A stretch of 41,209 nt of DNA from an uncultured Oscillospiraceae bacterium (GCA_910588495.1 CAJUPU010000028.1:1-41209); one strand, 5' to 3'. Positions 1 through 8,764 are shown, counted from the stretch's first letter. A program made the numbers and translations. The notes: a model not told the origin generated them from the letters alone.

Positions 1-936
<936 letters not shown>

Positions 937-1023
937 ACAATAAGGGAATGCAGGCTGCTTGCGGAAGAGTTCACATTGTTCAGTTTTGAGGGTGCGGCAA
1001 AGGAAAGGCACTCTGAGCGACGC

Positions 1024-1098
1024 GGCCCGTTGGTCAAGTGGTCAAGACGGCGGCCTCTCACGCCGCAAACGGGAGTTCGACTCTCCCACGGGTCACCA
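1024..1098 (+). tRNA. tRNA-Glu (anticodon CUC)
   Basis: A full cloverleaf can be folded. The 7-bp acceptor stem is 1024-1030 with 1088-1094, containing one G-U pair. The anticodon stem GCGGC/GCCGC encloses the loop CTCTCAC with anticodon CTC at 1057-1059. The T arm is GGGAG-TTCGACT-CTCCC. The discriminator is A and the CCA end is encoded at 1096-1098. CUC reads GAG, so this is a glutamate tRNA. It lies about 90 nt after the 23S gene. Confidence 0.93.
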
Positions 1099-1105
1099 AC
1101 TAAAT

Positions 1106-1181
1106 GCACCTTTAGCTCAGTTGGTAGAGCACCTGACTCTTAATCAGGGTGTCCAGGGTTCGAGTCCCTGAAGGTGTACCA
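1106..1181 (+). tRNA. tRNA-Lys (anticodon CUU)
   Basis: This is a standard cloverleaf. The acceptor stem GCACCTT pairs with AAGGTGT, with a G-U at the first pair. The D arm contains AGCTCAGTTGGTAGAGC. The anticodon stem CCTGA/TCAGG encloses CTCTTAA with anticodon CTT at 1139-1141, and the T loop has GGTTCGAGTCC. CCA is encoded at 1179-1181. CUU reads AAG, so this is a lysine tRNA. It sits 7 nt after tRNA-Glu and is presumably processed from the same rrn transcript. Confidence 0.95.
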
Positions 1182-1388
1182 CTCCCCTGGAGTGGGAGCA
1201 CTTCAGGGGAGAAGCAAAGATTTTGACTGGAGGACCAGTTGAAATAGAGGGGAAACGTTTAAGAGACGTGCCCTTCAAGACCAAATCAAGAACCAGCGAA
1301 GCGGTTTGGTTTTGGAAGAGAGCCGCAGCGAGTTGAATGAGCGTTGTCCACAAAGCAAGGCGAATGATAGGAAGCTTGCGGTGACGCA

Positions 1389-1503
1389 GTCGGTGTTGAT
1401 TGCAGTGAGGGTCCACCCGTTCCCATCCCGAACACGGCAGTTAAGCTCACTTGCGCCGAAAATACTTGGCTGGCGACGGCCTGGGAAGATAGGTAATGCC
1501 GAC
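1389..1503 (+). rRNA. 5S ribosomal RNA
   Basis: This carries the 5S core CCCGTTCCCATCCCGAACAC followed by GGCAGTTAAGCTC. The terminal helix is closed by GTCGG (1389-1393) and CCGAC (1499-1503). The length of about 115 nt is normal. It lies roughly 205 nt after tRNA-Lys. That spacer (1182-1388) holds one hairpin near 1185-1211 and no gene. A strong terminator follows 5S, so 5S is the last gene of this rrn operon. The ends are set by the helix and may be off by a few bases. Confidence 0.95.
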
Positions 1504-1510
1504 ACAAAGA

Positions 1511-1541
1511 AGCGGACAGTCGAGAGACTGTCCGCTTTCTT
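1511..1541 (+). terminator. rrn operon terminator
   Basis: A perfect GC-rich stem, AGCGGACAGT with ACTGTCCGCT and a short GAGA-containing loop, is followed by TTCTTC. It lies 8 nt after 5S. It may also serve the converging minus-strand gene that ends at 1559. Confidence 0.9.
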
Positions 1542-1558
1542 CGTTATCGATAAGGACC

Positions 1559-1774
1559 TCAAAGGGTGAAGTCCTCGTCCTTCAGGTGCCGGAAGCTGGC
1601 CGCCACAGGCTTGGGGGGCGTGCGCTTCAGGGGGTCGTAGCGGAACCGGCGGCAGGAGCCGGTGCGGGCCACGATCCCTTTTTTTACGCACATCATCTGT
1701 CCCTCGTCCAGGTCCAGCGGCGTGCCCCACTGGCAGTAGGAACAGCGGGGCTCGATATGTTTGTCAAACAGCAT
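1559..1774 (-). CDS. small Cys-containing hypothetical protein
   Basis: This encodes 71 residues and is not a family I can name with confidence. It has a CSYC motif near residue 10, a single Cys about 18 residues on, and a third Cys region (GSC) about 12 residues later. This suggests a small zinc- or redox-type fold. The C-terminal half is basic and rich in Pro and Arg, ending acidic. Two ATGs are possible: the upstream one (1783) abuts the GGGGGAGG ribosome binding site, while the ATG at 1774 has about 9 nt spacing and is preferred. It follows ylbJ on the same strand about 50 nt downstream, so co-transcription is plausible. Confidence 0.6.
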   Translation of the reverse strand: MLFDKHIEPRCSYCQWGTPLDLDEGQMMCVKKGIVARTGSCRRFRYDPLKRTPPKPVAASFRHLKDEDFTL

Positions 1775-1825
1775 GGACCGCATCCCTCCCCCGCGCGGCG
1801 GCATACGGCACCCCGCGTCCTTCCA

Positions 1826-2998
1826 TTATACACGATGATCCGGAAAATTTCCACATTTATTTCGCCAAAGCGACCGGCAAAGGGCTGCCAAAAGCAGCCA
1901 GCCCCCCAGCGCCGCCAGCGAGGATGCCGCCAGGGCGGTGGAGAAGTCCAGCGCCGCGATGGACTCCGTCTGCTCGGCCAGGTAGTCCGCCACCGGCGCG
2001 GACAGCGGGAACAGCCGGGTGAGGCACCAGGTCAGCCCGGCGGCGATCAGCCCGTGGCACAGCTTGCCCGCCAGATAGGTCCTGGCGGACAGCCCGCTGT
2101 CCACCAGGAAGGACAGCACCTGACAGTGGACCGACAGCCCCGCCCACCCCAGCATGAACGCCGCCATGGACACCCGGCCCATCAGTTGGGCCTCCCCCCG
2201 AAGGGAGGACACCCCCGAGGACAGCTCCAGCAGGCCCGCCACCAGCCGCCGCGCCCACTCCGCCTGGAAGCCCGCCAGAGCCAGCAGGCGCGCCAGGGCG
2301 GTAAAAACGCCGTAGGCGGTGAGCAGCTGGAGGACCACCGAGAAAAACACCACGAAGGCGCAGATGTTCAGGGTGCTCTGCAGGGACCGGGTCACTGCCC
2401 CGGTGAAAGCGGCGGGGACGGTGACCGCCTGGATGGGCTTTGCCCTGGACCGGGGGGACTGCCGGGCGTCCCGCCCGCCGTAGAAGCGGAACAGCAGTCC
2501 CACGATCAGCGAGGCCAGGGCGTGGGTCAGGTAGAGCAGCAGTCCCACCCGGCTGTCCCCAAACACCCCGGCTCCCACCACCCCCAGGATAAAGGCGGGG
2601 CCGGAGTTGTTGCAGAAGGACAGCAGCCGCTCCGCCTCCGTCTTGGTGCACAGCCCTTGCTGGAAGAGCTGGAGGGCGGTCCGCGCCCCCACCGGGTAGC
2701 CCCCGATGAACCCCAGGGCCACCGCCGCCGCGCAGCTTCCGCTCACCCGGAACAGCGGCCGCATCAGCCCCTCCAGCGCCCGGCCCAGATAGGCCGCCAG
2801 CCCCAGGTCCACCACCAGGGAGGACAGCACGAAAAAGGGGAACAGTGACGGCACGATGACGTTGAAGCACAGTGTCAGCCCGTCTTTTGCCCCGGTGATG
2901 GCCTCCCCCGGGGCGGCCACCAGCCCCGCCGTGGCCAGCGCCAATGCCAGGATCGCCAGCGCGTCCCGCACCTTTTTTTCCTTGAGCAGCCTCAACAT
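1826..2998 (-). CDS. ylbJ: YlbJ-type sporulation integral membrane protein
   Basis: This 390-residue protein is almost entirely hydrophobic, with about 8-10 predicted membrane segments. Features typical of the YlbJ/nucleoside-recognition (Gate) family are an N-terminal segment with VPSLFPFFVLS, then GFIGGYPVGA, and then SFCNNSGPAFILG. The length is close to that of Bacillus YlbJ (about 400). In Bacillus, ylbJ is expressed under sigma-E and is needed for spore formation; that role is taken from the family. The ATG at 2998 has a GGGGGTGA site upstream. An earlier in-frame start would add 20 non-homologous residues. Terminator-like hairpin 3070-3102 separates it from the genes upstream. Confidence 0.88.
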   Translation of the reverse strand: MLRLLKEKKVRDALAILALALATAGLVAAPGEAITGAKDGLTLCFNVIVPSLFPFFVLSSLVVDLGLAAYLGRALEGLMRPLFRVSGSCAAAVALGFIGGYPVGARTALQLFQQGLCTKTEAERLLSFCNNSGPAFILGVVGAGVFGDSRVGLLLYLTHALASLIVGLLFRFYGGRDARQSPRSRAKPIQAVTVPAAFTGAVTRSLQSTLNICAFVVFFSVVLQLLTAYGVFTALARLLALAGFQAEWARRLVAGLLELSSGVSSLRGEAQLMGRVSMAAFMLGWAGLSVHCQVLSFLVDSGLSARTYLAGKLCHGLIAAGLTWCLTRLFPLSAPVADYLAEQTESIAALDFSTALAASSLAALGGWLLLAALCRSLWRNKCGNFPDHRV

Positions 2999-3069
2999 GC
3001 CGTCACCCCCGTGGGGAGAGACTATGCGCAAAGGGTCGGAAGCTTGCCTGTCCCACAATTTTTTAGGCG

Positions 3070-3102
3070 AAGGGAGCGCCCGGCGGTGCCAGGCGCTCCC
3101 TT
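3070..3102 (-). terminator. hairpin after the sigma/anti-sigma pair
   Basis: GGGAGCGCC pairs with GGCGCTCCC around an 11-nt loop, directly after the stop codon of the minus-strand gene 3107-3949. The minus-strand T-tract is poor, so it is a weak terminator or an RNA-stabilising hairpin. Confidence 0.5.
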
Positions 3103-3106
3103 TGGT

Positions 3107-3949
3107 TTACTGGAAGGCGTCCAGAACACGATAGAACACGCCCTCCCAGTCCAGATCGGGGGGATCGTTCTCCGGATGGCCCCGCATGGCCTGGGCGCCC
3201 CACAGATACAGCTCATAGCAGGCGCCCTCGTACACGAAATAGGCCACCGGATGGGTCCGGTAGGCGGTAGGGCTGGGCTCCATGTCCTCCGGCGGCAGGA
3301 CCAGCACCGCCTTGACGCCGTTGGGCAGGGTGCGCTCCCGGGCGGTATAGCCCTCCGCCAGGGGGAACCCATTGGGGTAGTTCCGACTCTGCTGTTCGGT
3401 GGTGGTAAAAGTGGCGGTGAGGTTGACGGAGACACCGTCGATGACGACGGCGGAGGAGAGGTAGATCTGGCTGAGACCGGCGGGATCTCGGATGTCCCCG
3501 ACCATGCCCGTGCGGTTGATCCGGAGGGTGCATCTGGCCGGGCCGGGCAGGGGGTCCGCGCTGTCCAGGAGCGAGTTTTGCGCAATGGGATAGCCCAGAT
3601 AGTCCGCCGCCTCCCAGAGGGAACCCAATTCCACGCTCCGTATGGGCAGGCCGTCGGGAAAGGCTAGGACATCCGCGGCGAAGTCCCCGGCGGTAAAGTG
3701 CTTGACGCTGGCGGACAGGACCTGCCGGTAGTACCCCTCGTCCCGCTGTACCGCCCAGATGCCGAAGCCCCCGTTTGCCGCCGCCAGGGCGGTGCCCGTC
3801 AGCAGCGCCGCAGCCACAGCCGCCGCCAGCCAGCGCGCCCCCAGACGGCGGCGGGGTTTGGGCGGAGCCTCCAGGGGGGCGGCGTCCCGGGCCAGCGCCT
3901 CGTCGATGTCCCCCAGGGCCCGGAGGAGCCGTTCACTCTGTTTGCTCAT
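3107..3949 (-). CDS. membrane protein, probable anti-sigma partner
   Basis: This encodes 280 residues. A cytoplasmic N-terminal region of about 38 residues is followed by one hydrophobic segment near residues 40-60 and then a long extracytoplasmic domain that I do not recognise. The start overlaps the end of the sigma-factor gene by 17 nt, so the two are translationally coupled. Layout (short cytoplasmic part, single membrane pass, outer sensor domain, overlap with an ECF-like sigma gene) is the usual form of an anti-sigma factor. That role is inferred from context: no zinc-binding anti-sigma HxxxCxxC motif is visible in the N-terminal part. Confidence 0.7.
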   Translation of the reverse strand: MSKQSERLLRALGDIDEALARDAAPLEAPPKPRRRLGARWLAAAVAAALLTGTALAAANGGFGIWAVQRDEGYYRQVLSASVKHFTAGDFAADVLAFPDGLPIRSVELGSLWEAADYLGYPIAQNSLLDSADPLPGPARCTLRINRTGMVGDIRDPAGLSQIYLSSAVVIDGVSVNLTATFTTTEQQSRNYPNGFPLAEGYTARERTLPNGVKAVLVLPPEDMEPSPTAYRTHPVAYFVYEGACYELYLWGAQAMRGHPENDPPDLDWEGVFYRVLDAFQ

Positions 3950-4508
3950 AGACGACGATCCCTTCTTCCTCTAAATACTTTTTCAAAGATTTGCGCAGGC
4001 GGTGGAGCATGGAGGCCGCTTTGCTTACGCTCATGCCGTTGCGCACGGCCACCTCCTTGACGGGGCACAGATACCAGTACCGCTGCAAAAACACCCGCCG
4101 CTGTACACTGGGCAGGGCGCGGACGAACCGCTCCAGCCGCTGTGCCAGCAGCCGCCCCTCCACCATCTCCTCCACGCCGCCTGGGGCGGGGACGCACTCC
4201 TCCAGCTCGGACAGGGCCAGGGCCACCTCGCCGCCGCCCCGCTTTTGGGCGGAGAGGTGCCGCAGGCGGTCCAGCGCCAGGTTGCGGGTGAGCCGCCCCA
4301 AAAAGGCGGGCAGAGAGCCGGGACGCTGGGGCGGGATGGACTGCCAGGCCCGGTACAGCGCGTCGTTGACGCACTCCTCCGCATCCTGGGGGGAGGGCAG
4401 GATGCGGCCTGCAACGGCGCGGCAGTACGCGCCGTACCGGTCCGCCGTCTCATCCACGGCCCGCTGGTCCCGCCGCCAGAACAGCTCGACGATCTCGCTG
4501 TCATCCAT
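3933..4508 (-). CDS. ECF-like RNA polymerase sigma factor
   Basis: This encodes 191 residues. Residues about 12-95 form sigma region 2, including DAEECVNDALYRAW and FLGRLTRNLALDRLR. Residues about 125-185 form region 4 with the helix-turn-helix around EVAVRNGMSVSKAASMLHRL. Region 3 is absent, as in ECF (group 4) factors. It directs RNA polymerase to a small regulon, presumably released when the membrane partner encoded just downstream is inactivated. The ATG at 4508 is chosen because AAAGGAGG lies 8 nt upstream; longer frames have no such site. A 17-bp palindrome (4525-4541) lies just upstream of the ribosome binding site. Confidence 0.9.
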   Translation of the reverse strand: MDDSEIVELFWRRDQRAVDETADRYGAYCRAVAGRILPSPQDAEECVNDALYRAWQSIPPQRPGSLPAFLGRLTRNLALDRLRHLSAQKRGGGEVALALSELEECVPAPGGVEEMVEGRLLAQRLERFVRALPSVQRRVFLQRYWYLCPVKEVAVRNGMSVSKAASMLHRLRKSLKKYLEEEGIVVYEQTE

Positions 4509-4524
4509 ATCAGATACCTCCTTT

Positions 4525-4541
4525 GTGAAAGGGCCCTTCAC
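4525..4541 (-). promoter_or_regulatory. palindrome in the leader of the sigma gene
   Basis: GTGAAAGGGCCCTTCAC is a near-perfect dyad 8-10 bases upstream of the Shine-Dalgarno sequence of the sigma gene. It could be an operator or a small translational hairpin. No function can be assigned from sequence alone. The remaining upstream stretch 4542-4681 shows nothing else that I recognise. Confidence 0.4.
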
Positions 4542-4681
4542 CCTGATAGACGGAAAACGGGGGCGGGATATGGCGCCCTCAGGCAGATTTTTTTGGGAAC
4601 AGTGTACCCCGCCGCCGGGGCGATGGCAAGGGCCGGAAGGCTTTCTTGCTTTAACGCGGCAAAATTTCCTGAAAAAGGGGG

Positions 4682-4710
4682 TTGACAAATCCCCCCCTCC
4701 TGCTTATAAT
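4682..4710 (+). promoter_or_regulatory. consensus housekeeping promoter for the T-box operon
   Basis: TTGACA at 4682-4687 and TATAAT at 4705-4710 are both perfect consensus with a 17-bp spacer. Transcription should start near 4717, at the head of the T-box leader. Such a strong promoter fits control by attenuation rather than by initiation. Confidence 0.93.
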
Positions 4711-4716
4711 GACTAC

Positions 4717-5010
4717 AACAACCAAACAGCACAAACCTGTGACGGAGAGAAGTACCCGGCGCGGCAGACCTTCAGAGAGCCCCCGAGGGTGGGAACGGGG
4801 CGGCGAGCGGCCGGGGAATGGACTTCGGAGGGCGGACCGAACGGCGGAAAAGTGCGCCAAGTAGAGACCGACGGGCATCCCACCCGTTATCCATCGGGGC
4901 GCGTATGATGGTACGCGTAAGCGAGCGGACGTTTTTACGTCAATTTGGGTGGTATCGCAGAAGCAGCGGCTTTTGTCCCATGTGGGGACGAAGGCTGTTT
5001 TCTTTTTCCT
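4717..5010 (+). promoter_or_regulatory. T-box riboswitch, tryptophan (UGG) specifier
   Basis: This is a tRNA-sensing leader. Stem I elements are GAGAAGTA near 4746-4753 and CAGAGAGCC near 4773-4781. The specifier segment reads GGGGAA-TGG-A followed by CTTCGGAG. By alignment with the known glyQS layout (GAA-specifier-A) the codon is TGG at 4819-4821, so the sensed tRNA is tRNA-Trp. The T-box proper is TTTGGGTGGTATCGCAG at 4944-4960, with the TGG bulge that pairs with the tRNA CCA end. The terminator is a GC stem at about 4964-4998 followed by a T-rich run to 5008. Uncharged tRNA-Trp should allow read-through into the transporter genes. Confidence 0.9.
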
Positions 5011-5073
5011 CCCCGGATCCCGGCACGATTCGGGTCATCTGCCGCCCAAAATAACGATATGGAGGAAAACACC

Positions 5074-6138
5074 ATGAAAAACCGCAGCATCGTCAAGAGA
5101 TTCTTCGCCATCGCCGCCGCCGGGGCCATGACCCTGGCCCTGTGTGCCTGCAACAGCGGCACGATCTCCAGCTCCGACGGCCCCACGGTGACGGTGGGCG
5201 GATCCGGCGAGCCCTCCCAGTCCGGCGGGGACAAGACCTATAAAGTGGCGATCATCAAGCAGATGGACCACGCCTCCCTGGACGAGATCGCCGGGGCCGT
5301 GGGCGGCGAGCTGGAGAGGCTGGCCAAGGACAACGGCGTGACCATCCAGTATGAGATCGCCTCCGGCCAGAACGACCAGAGCACCCTGAAGCAGCTGGCC
5401 GACCAGGCCATTGCCGACGGGGCGGACGTGATCGTCCCCATCGCCACCACCGCCGCCAAGGTGGCCGCCCTGTCCGCCGAGGACACCAAGACCCCGGTGG
5501 TGTTCGCCGCCGTGTCCTACCCCGACGAGGAGAGCGTGGCCCTCACCGGGATCGACTACGTCACCGGCACCAGCGACGCGCTGAACACCCGGGCCATCAT
5601 CGACCTGATGCTGGTCCAGGACCCGGATCTGAGCAAGGTGGGCCTGCTGTACTCCCTGTCCGAGGACAATTCCGCCCGGCCCATCGCCGAGGCCAAGGAG
5701 TACCTGGACAGCAAGGGCATCGCCTATACCGAGCAGACCGCCAACAGCAACGATGAGGTGATCGCGGCGGCCTCCGCCCTGATCGCCGAGGGCGTGGACG
5801 CGGTGTTCACCCCCACCGACAACGTGATCCAGTCCGCCGAGCTGGCCATCTATGAGAGCTTCATCCAGGCGGGCGTCCTCCATTACGGCGGGGCCGACTC
5901 CTTCGCCCGCAACGGCGCCTTCGCCGGCTGCGGCGTGAACTACACCCTGCTGGGCAAGCAGACCGCAGGCCTGGCCTACGACGTGCTGACCCAGGGCATG
6001 GACGGCATGGAGGATTATTACCTGCTGGAGGGCGGCATCATCACCGTCAACACCGAGACCGCCGCCGCTTTGAAGGCCGACTACTCCGCGTTCAGCGGCC
6101 TGGGCACCGTGGCGGAGGTGGTCACCACCGAGGACTGA
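5074..6138 (+). CDS. trpX: ABC transporter substrate-binding lipoprotein, predicted tryptophan transporter
   Basis: This encodes 354 residues. A lipoprotein signal peptide has its lipobox at LCAC with the modified Cys at residue 26, then a Ser/Gly-rich linker to about residue 55. The rest is a periplasmic-binding-type fold of the ABC_sub_bind family, with KVAIIKQMDHASLDEI at its start, DVIVPIATTAAK, and a VDAVFTPTDN hinge region. It should capture the substrate outside the membrane and deliver it to the permease encoded next. The ATG at 5074 has GGAGG 9 nt upstream. The family binds various ligands; assignment to tryptophan rests on the UGG T-box and on resemblance to the TrpXYZ systems predicted in other Firmicutes. 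Confidence 0.88.
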   Translation: MKNRSIVKRFFAIAAAGAMTLALCACNSGTISSSDGPTVTVGGSGEPSQSGGDKTYKVAIIKQMDHASLDEIAGAVGGELERLAKDNGVTIQYEIASGQNDQSTLKQLADQAIADGADVIVPIATTAAKVAALSAEDTKTPVVFAAVSYPDEESVALTGIDYVTGTSDALNTRAIIDLMLVQDPDLSKVGLLYSLSEDNSARPIAEAKEYLDSKGIAYTEQTANSNDEVIAAASALIAEGVDAVFTPTDNVIQSAELAIYESFIQAGVLHYGGADSFARNGAFAGCGVNYTLLGKQTAGLAYDVLTQGMDGMEDYYLLEGGIITVNTETAAALKADYSAFSGLGTVAEVVTTED

Positions 6139-6244
6139 CCCGCGTTTTTGCAAGCGCGGACGGGGCCGTGAAGGACTTCGACCCAAAAACCATCCCCGCC
6201 CCCGGCCTGTGCCGGGGGTGGGCGCGCGAGAGGAGAGGGACCCC

Positions 6245-7162
6245 ATGAGTTCCATACTGCTGATCTCACAGACCGCCCTGGAGCTGGGCTTTCAATACGC
6301 CCTGGTGGCCATGGCGCTGTTTTTGAGCTACCGCATCCTGGACATCGCCGACCTGACCACCGACGGCAGCTTCGTGCTGGGGGCGGCGGTGTCGGTGACG
6401 GTGACGGCGGCGGGCCACCCCGTGCTGGCCATCCCGGCGGCCATGCTGGCGGGGGCCTGCGCCGGGTTCGTCACCGCCTTCCTCCAGACCCGCATGGGGG
6501 TGCCCTCCATCCTGGCGGGCATCATCACCAACACCGGGCTGTACACCGTCAACCTGATGGCCATGGGCTGGAAGTCCAGCGCCAGCCTGATGCGGACGGA
6601 CACCGTGTTCACCCTCCTGCGGGACGCGGGGGTGGGTGGCGAGTGGTACGAGCTGCTGCTGTCCGCCGCCATCACCCTCCTGGCCGGAGCGCTGCTGTGG
6701 CTGTTTCTGGGCACCCGGCTGGGGCTGTCCATCCGGGCCACCGGCGACAACCGGGATATGGTGCGGGCCTCGTCGGTGGACACGGCCTTCACGATCACGG
6801 TGGGACTGAGCTTCGCCAACGCCCTCACCGGCCTGTCCGGCGCGGTGGTGGGCCAGTACCAGCGCACGGTGGACATGAATTCCGGCACCGGCATCGTGGT
6901 GATCGGCCTGGCCTGCCTGATCGTCGGGGAGACCGTGGTGGGCCGCCGGGGCGTGGGCCGGGGCGTGGTGGCGGTGGTGGTGGGCTCCATCATCTACCGC
7001 TTCATCTACGCCGTGGTGTTCTACACCAAGGTGGTGCCTGTGGACTGCCTGAAGCTGCTCACCGCCGCCGTGGTGGCCCTGGCCATCGCTGCCCCCACCA
7101 TCAAGAGCGGCGCGCTGTTCGAAAAACGCCGCCTGTCCGCCGGGCGGAAGGGAGGGCGCTGA
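6245..7162 (+). CDS. trpY: ABC transporter permease, predicted tryptophan transporter
   Basis: This encodes 305 residues. About 8-9 hydrophobic segments fill the chain, matching the branched-chain-type (BPD_transp_2) permease fold. The YRILDIADLTTDGSF stretch near residues 30-45 and the LSIRATGDNRDMVRA loop near residues 160-175 (site of contact with the ATPase) are typical. The ATG at 6245 follows a GAGGAGAGG site; upstream in-frame codons lack one. It sits about 105 nt after the binding-protein gene and 1 nt before the ATPase gene, forming one operon. Confidence 0.88.
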   Translation: MSSILLISQTALELGFQYALVAMALFLSYRILDIADLTTDGSFVLGAAVSVTVTAAGHPVLAIPAAMLAGACAGFVTAFLQTRMGVPSILAGIITNTGLYTVNLMAMGWKSSASLMRTDTVFTLLRDAGVGGEWYELLLSAAITLLAGALLWLFLGTRLGLSIRATGDNRDMVRASSVDTAFTITVGLSFANALTGLSGAVVGQYQRTVDMNSGTGIVVIGLACLIVGETVVGRRGVGRGVVAVVVGSIIYRFIYAVVFYTKVVPVDCLKLLTAAVVALAIAAPTIKSGALFEKRRLSAGRKGGR

Positions 7163-7163
7163 C

Positions 7164-7964
7164 ATGCTGAGGATCGAGAACATCTCCAAGACCTTCAACC
7201 CCGGCACCGTCAACGAAAAGACGGCTCTGGACCGCCTGTCCCTCCACCTGCGCCCGGGGGACTTCGCGTCCATCATCGGCTCCAACGGGGCGGGCAAGTC
7301 CACCCTGCTGGGCGCCATCGCGGGCAGCTTCATCGTGGACAGCGGCTCCATCGTTCTGGATGGAACGGACATCACCTTCACCCCGGACCACCGGCGCAGC
7401 CGGTCGATCGGGCGGCTGTTCCAGGACCCCCTCCGGGGGACGGCCCCCTCCATGACCATCGAGGAGAACTTGGCCCTGGCTTACCTGCGCTCGTCGGAGG
7501 GCACCGCTCCCTTCAGCCGGATCCGGAAAAAGGACAAGGAGCTTTTCGCCCAGAGGCTGAAGCTGCTGGGTATGGGGCTGGAGGACCGGATGCGCCAGCC
7601 GGTGGGGCTGCTGTCCGGCGGGCAGCGCCAGGCCCTCACCCTGCTGATGGCTACCCTGGTCACCCCCAAGCTGCTGCTGCTGGACGAGCACACCGCCGCC
7701 CTGGATCCCGGCACGGCGGAAAAGGTGCTGGAGCTCACCCGGACCATCGTGGCGGAGCACCAGATCGCCTGCCTTATGGTCACCCACAACATGAAGCAGG
7801 CCCTGGAGCTGGGCAACCGGACGCTGATGATGGCGGACGGGCGCATCGTACTGGATGTGTCCGGCCAGGAGCGCGCCGGCATGACGGTGGACGATCTGCT
7901 GCGCCGCTTCAAGGCGGGGACGGGGCACGATCTGGACAACGACCGGATCCTGCTGTCCGACTGA
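7164..7964 (+). CDS. trpZ: ABC transporter ATP-binding protein, predicted tryptophan transporter
   Basis: This encodes 266 residues with a complete nucleotide-binding domain. The Walker A motif GSNGAGKST is at residues 39-47, the signature LLSGGQRQA is near residue 150, and Walker B LLLLDEHTAALDP is followed by the switch MVTHN. Glu of Walker B is present, so the enzyme should be active. It energises the permease encoded immediately upstream. The operon ends at the terminator at 7992-8028. Confidence 0.92.
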   Translation: MLRIENISKTFNPGTVNEKTALDRLSLHLRPGDFASIIGSNGAGKSTLLGAIAGSFIVDSGSIVLDGTDITFTPDHRRSRSIGRLFQDPLRGTAPSMTIEENLALAYLRSSEGTAPFSRIRKKDKELFAQRLKLLGMGLEDRMRQPVGLLSGGQRQALTLLMATLVTPKLLLLDEHTAALDPGTAEKVLELTRTIVAEHQIACLMVTHNMKQALELGNRTLMMADGRIVLDVSGQERAGMTVDDLLRRFKAGTGHDLDNDRILLSD

Positions 7965-7991
7965 GGTGGGCGGCGCCTGAAAAAGCGTGTA

Positions 7992-8028
7992 AAAAAGTCT
8001 GCTGAAGTGACTTCGGCAGACTTTTTTC
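7992..8028 (+). terminator. terminator of the T-box transporter operon
   Basis: GTCTGCTGAAGT pairs with ACTTCGGCAGAC (one wobble) and is followed by a run of six T. A matching A-run lies on the 5' side. It is 27 nt after the ATPase stop codon. Confidence 0.93.
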
Positions 8029-8112
8029 TTTCGATAGGGCGCACTCTGTACGTTTTGTCCCCTTTTCGCTAAAATAGGAGGATATCCTACATTTTTCCAA
8101 GGGGGGACGGTC

Positions 8113-8730
8113 ATGTCAGGCAAGACCTACGGCTATGTCCGCGTATCGACCAGGGGGCAGAAGGAGGACCGGCAGCTGATCGCCATGCGGGAGTTCGGCA
8201 TCCCGCCGGAGCGCATCGTGGTGGAGAAGCAGTCCGGGAAGGACTTCGAGCGGCCGGTCTACCTCCGGCTCGTCCACTCGCTGGAGCGGGGGGATGTGCT
8301 GGTGGTGAAGAGCATCGACCGCCTGGGCCGCAACTACGCGGAGATCCTGGAGCAGTGGGGGAGCCTGACCAAGGAGAAGCGGGTGGCCATCGTGGTGCTG
8401 GACATGCCCCTGCTGGACACCCGGGAGGAGCGGGACCTGACTGGGGTGCTGGTGGCGGACATCGTGCTCCAGCTGCTCAGTTATGTGGCCCAGACCGAGC
8501 GGGAGTACCTGCGCCAGCGCCAGGCGGAGGGCATCGCGGCGGCCAAGGAGCGGGGGGTGCGCTTTGGCCGGGAGCGGATCGCCATGCCGGAGGGCTTCGA
8601 GGAGCTGGCCATCGGCTGGGCCCAGGGGCGGGTGAGCGCCGTCCAGGCAGGGCGGGAGCTGGGGATCTCCCGGACCACGTTCAAGCGTCGGGCCCAGGAG
8701 TGGGTGAGGGCGGGCGGCCTGGACGGATGA
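8113..8730 (+). CDS. serine recombinase (resolvase/invertase family)
   Basis: This encodes 205 residues. The catalytic domain begins with YGYVRVST (nucleophile Ser12) and includes VVKSIDRLGRNYAEI, the conserved SxDRLxR helix that supplies catalytic arginines. The C-terminal 40 residues form a helix-turn-helix (VSAVQAGRELGISRTTFKRR). Size and layout are those of small resolvases and invertases, which act on paired short sites. No partner genes, transposase or clear recombination sites are nearby, so its substrate is unknown. A GGGGGGAC site precedes the ATG. A short dyad, AGGATATCCT (8079-8088), lies just after a possible TAAAAT -10 box and could be an operator or a binding site. Confidence 0.9.
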   Translation: MSGKTYGYVRVSTRGQKEDRQLIAMREFGIPPERIVVEKQSGKDFERPVYLRLVHSLERGDVLVVKSIDRLGRNYAEILEQWGSLTKEKRVAIVVLDMPLLDTREERDLTGVLVADIVLQLLSYVAQTEREYLRQRQAEGIAAAKERGVRFGRERIAMPEGFEELAIGWAQGRVSAVQAGRELGISRTTFKRRAQEWVRAGGLDG

Positions 8731-8764
8731 GGAGCGGGTTTGACTTCTCAACGGGGAAAGACTG

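Noticed and set aside
1496..2848. Open frame of about 450 codons opposite ylbJ
   Set aside because: It is a Pro/Gln/Gly-rich shadow of the GC-rich ylbJ gene with no family features. Similar long antisense frames opposite the EF-G-like gene, dnaX, the M3 peptidase, tex and the DacF-type gene were dropped for the same reason.
3107..3949. Zinc-binding (ZAS) anti-sigma factor
   Set aside because: The HxxxCxxC motif is absent from the cytoplasmic part. An anti-sigma role is kept only from gene context.
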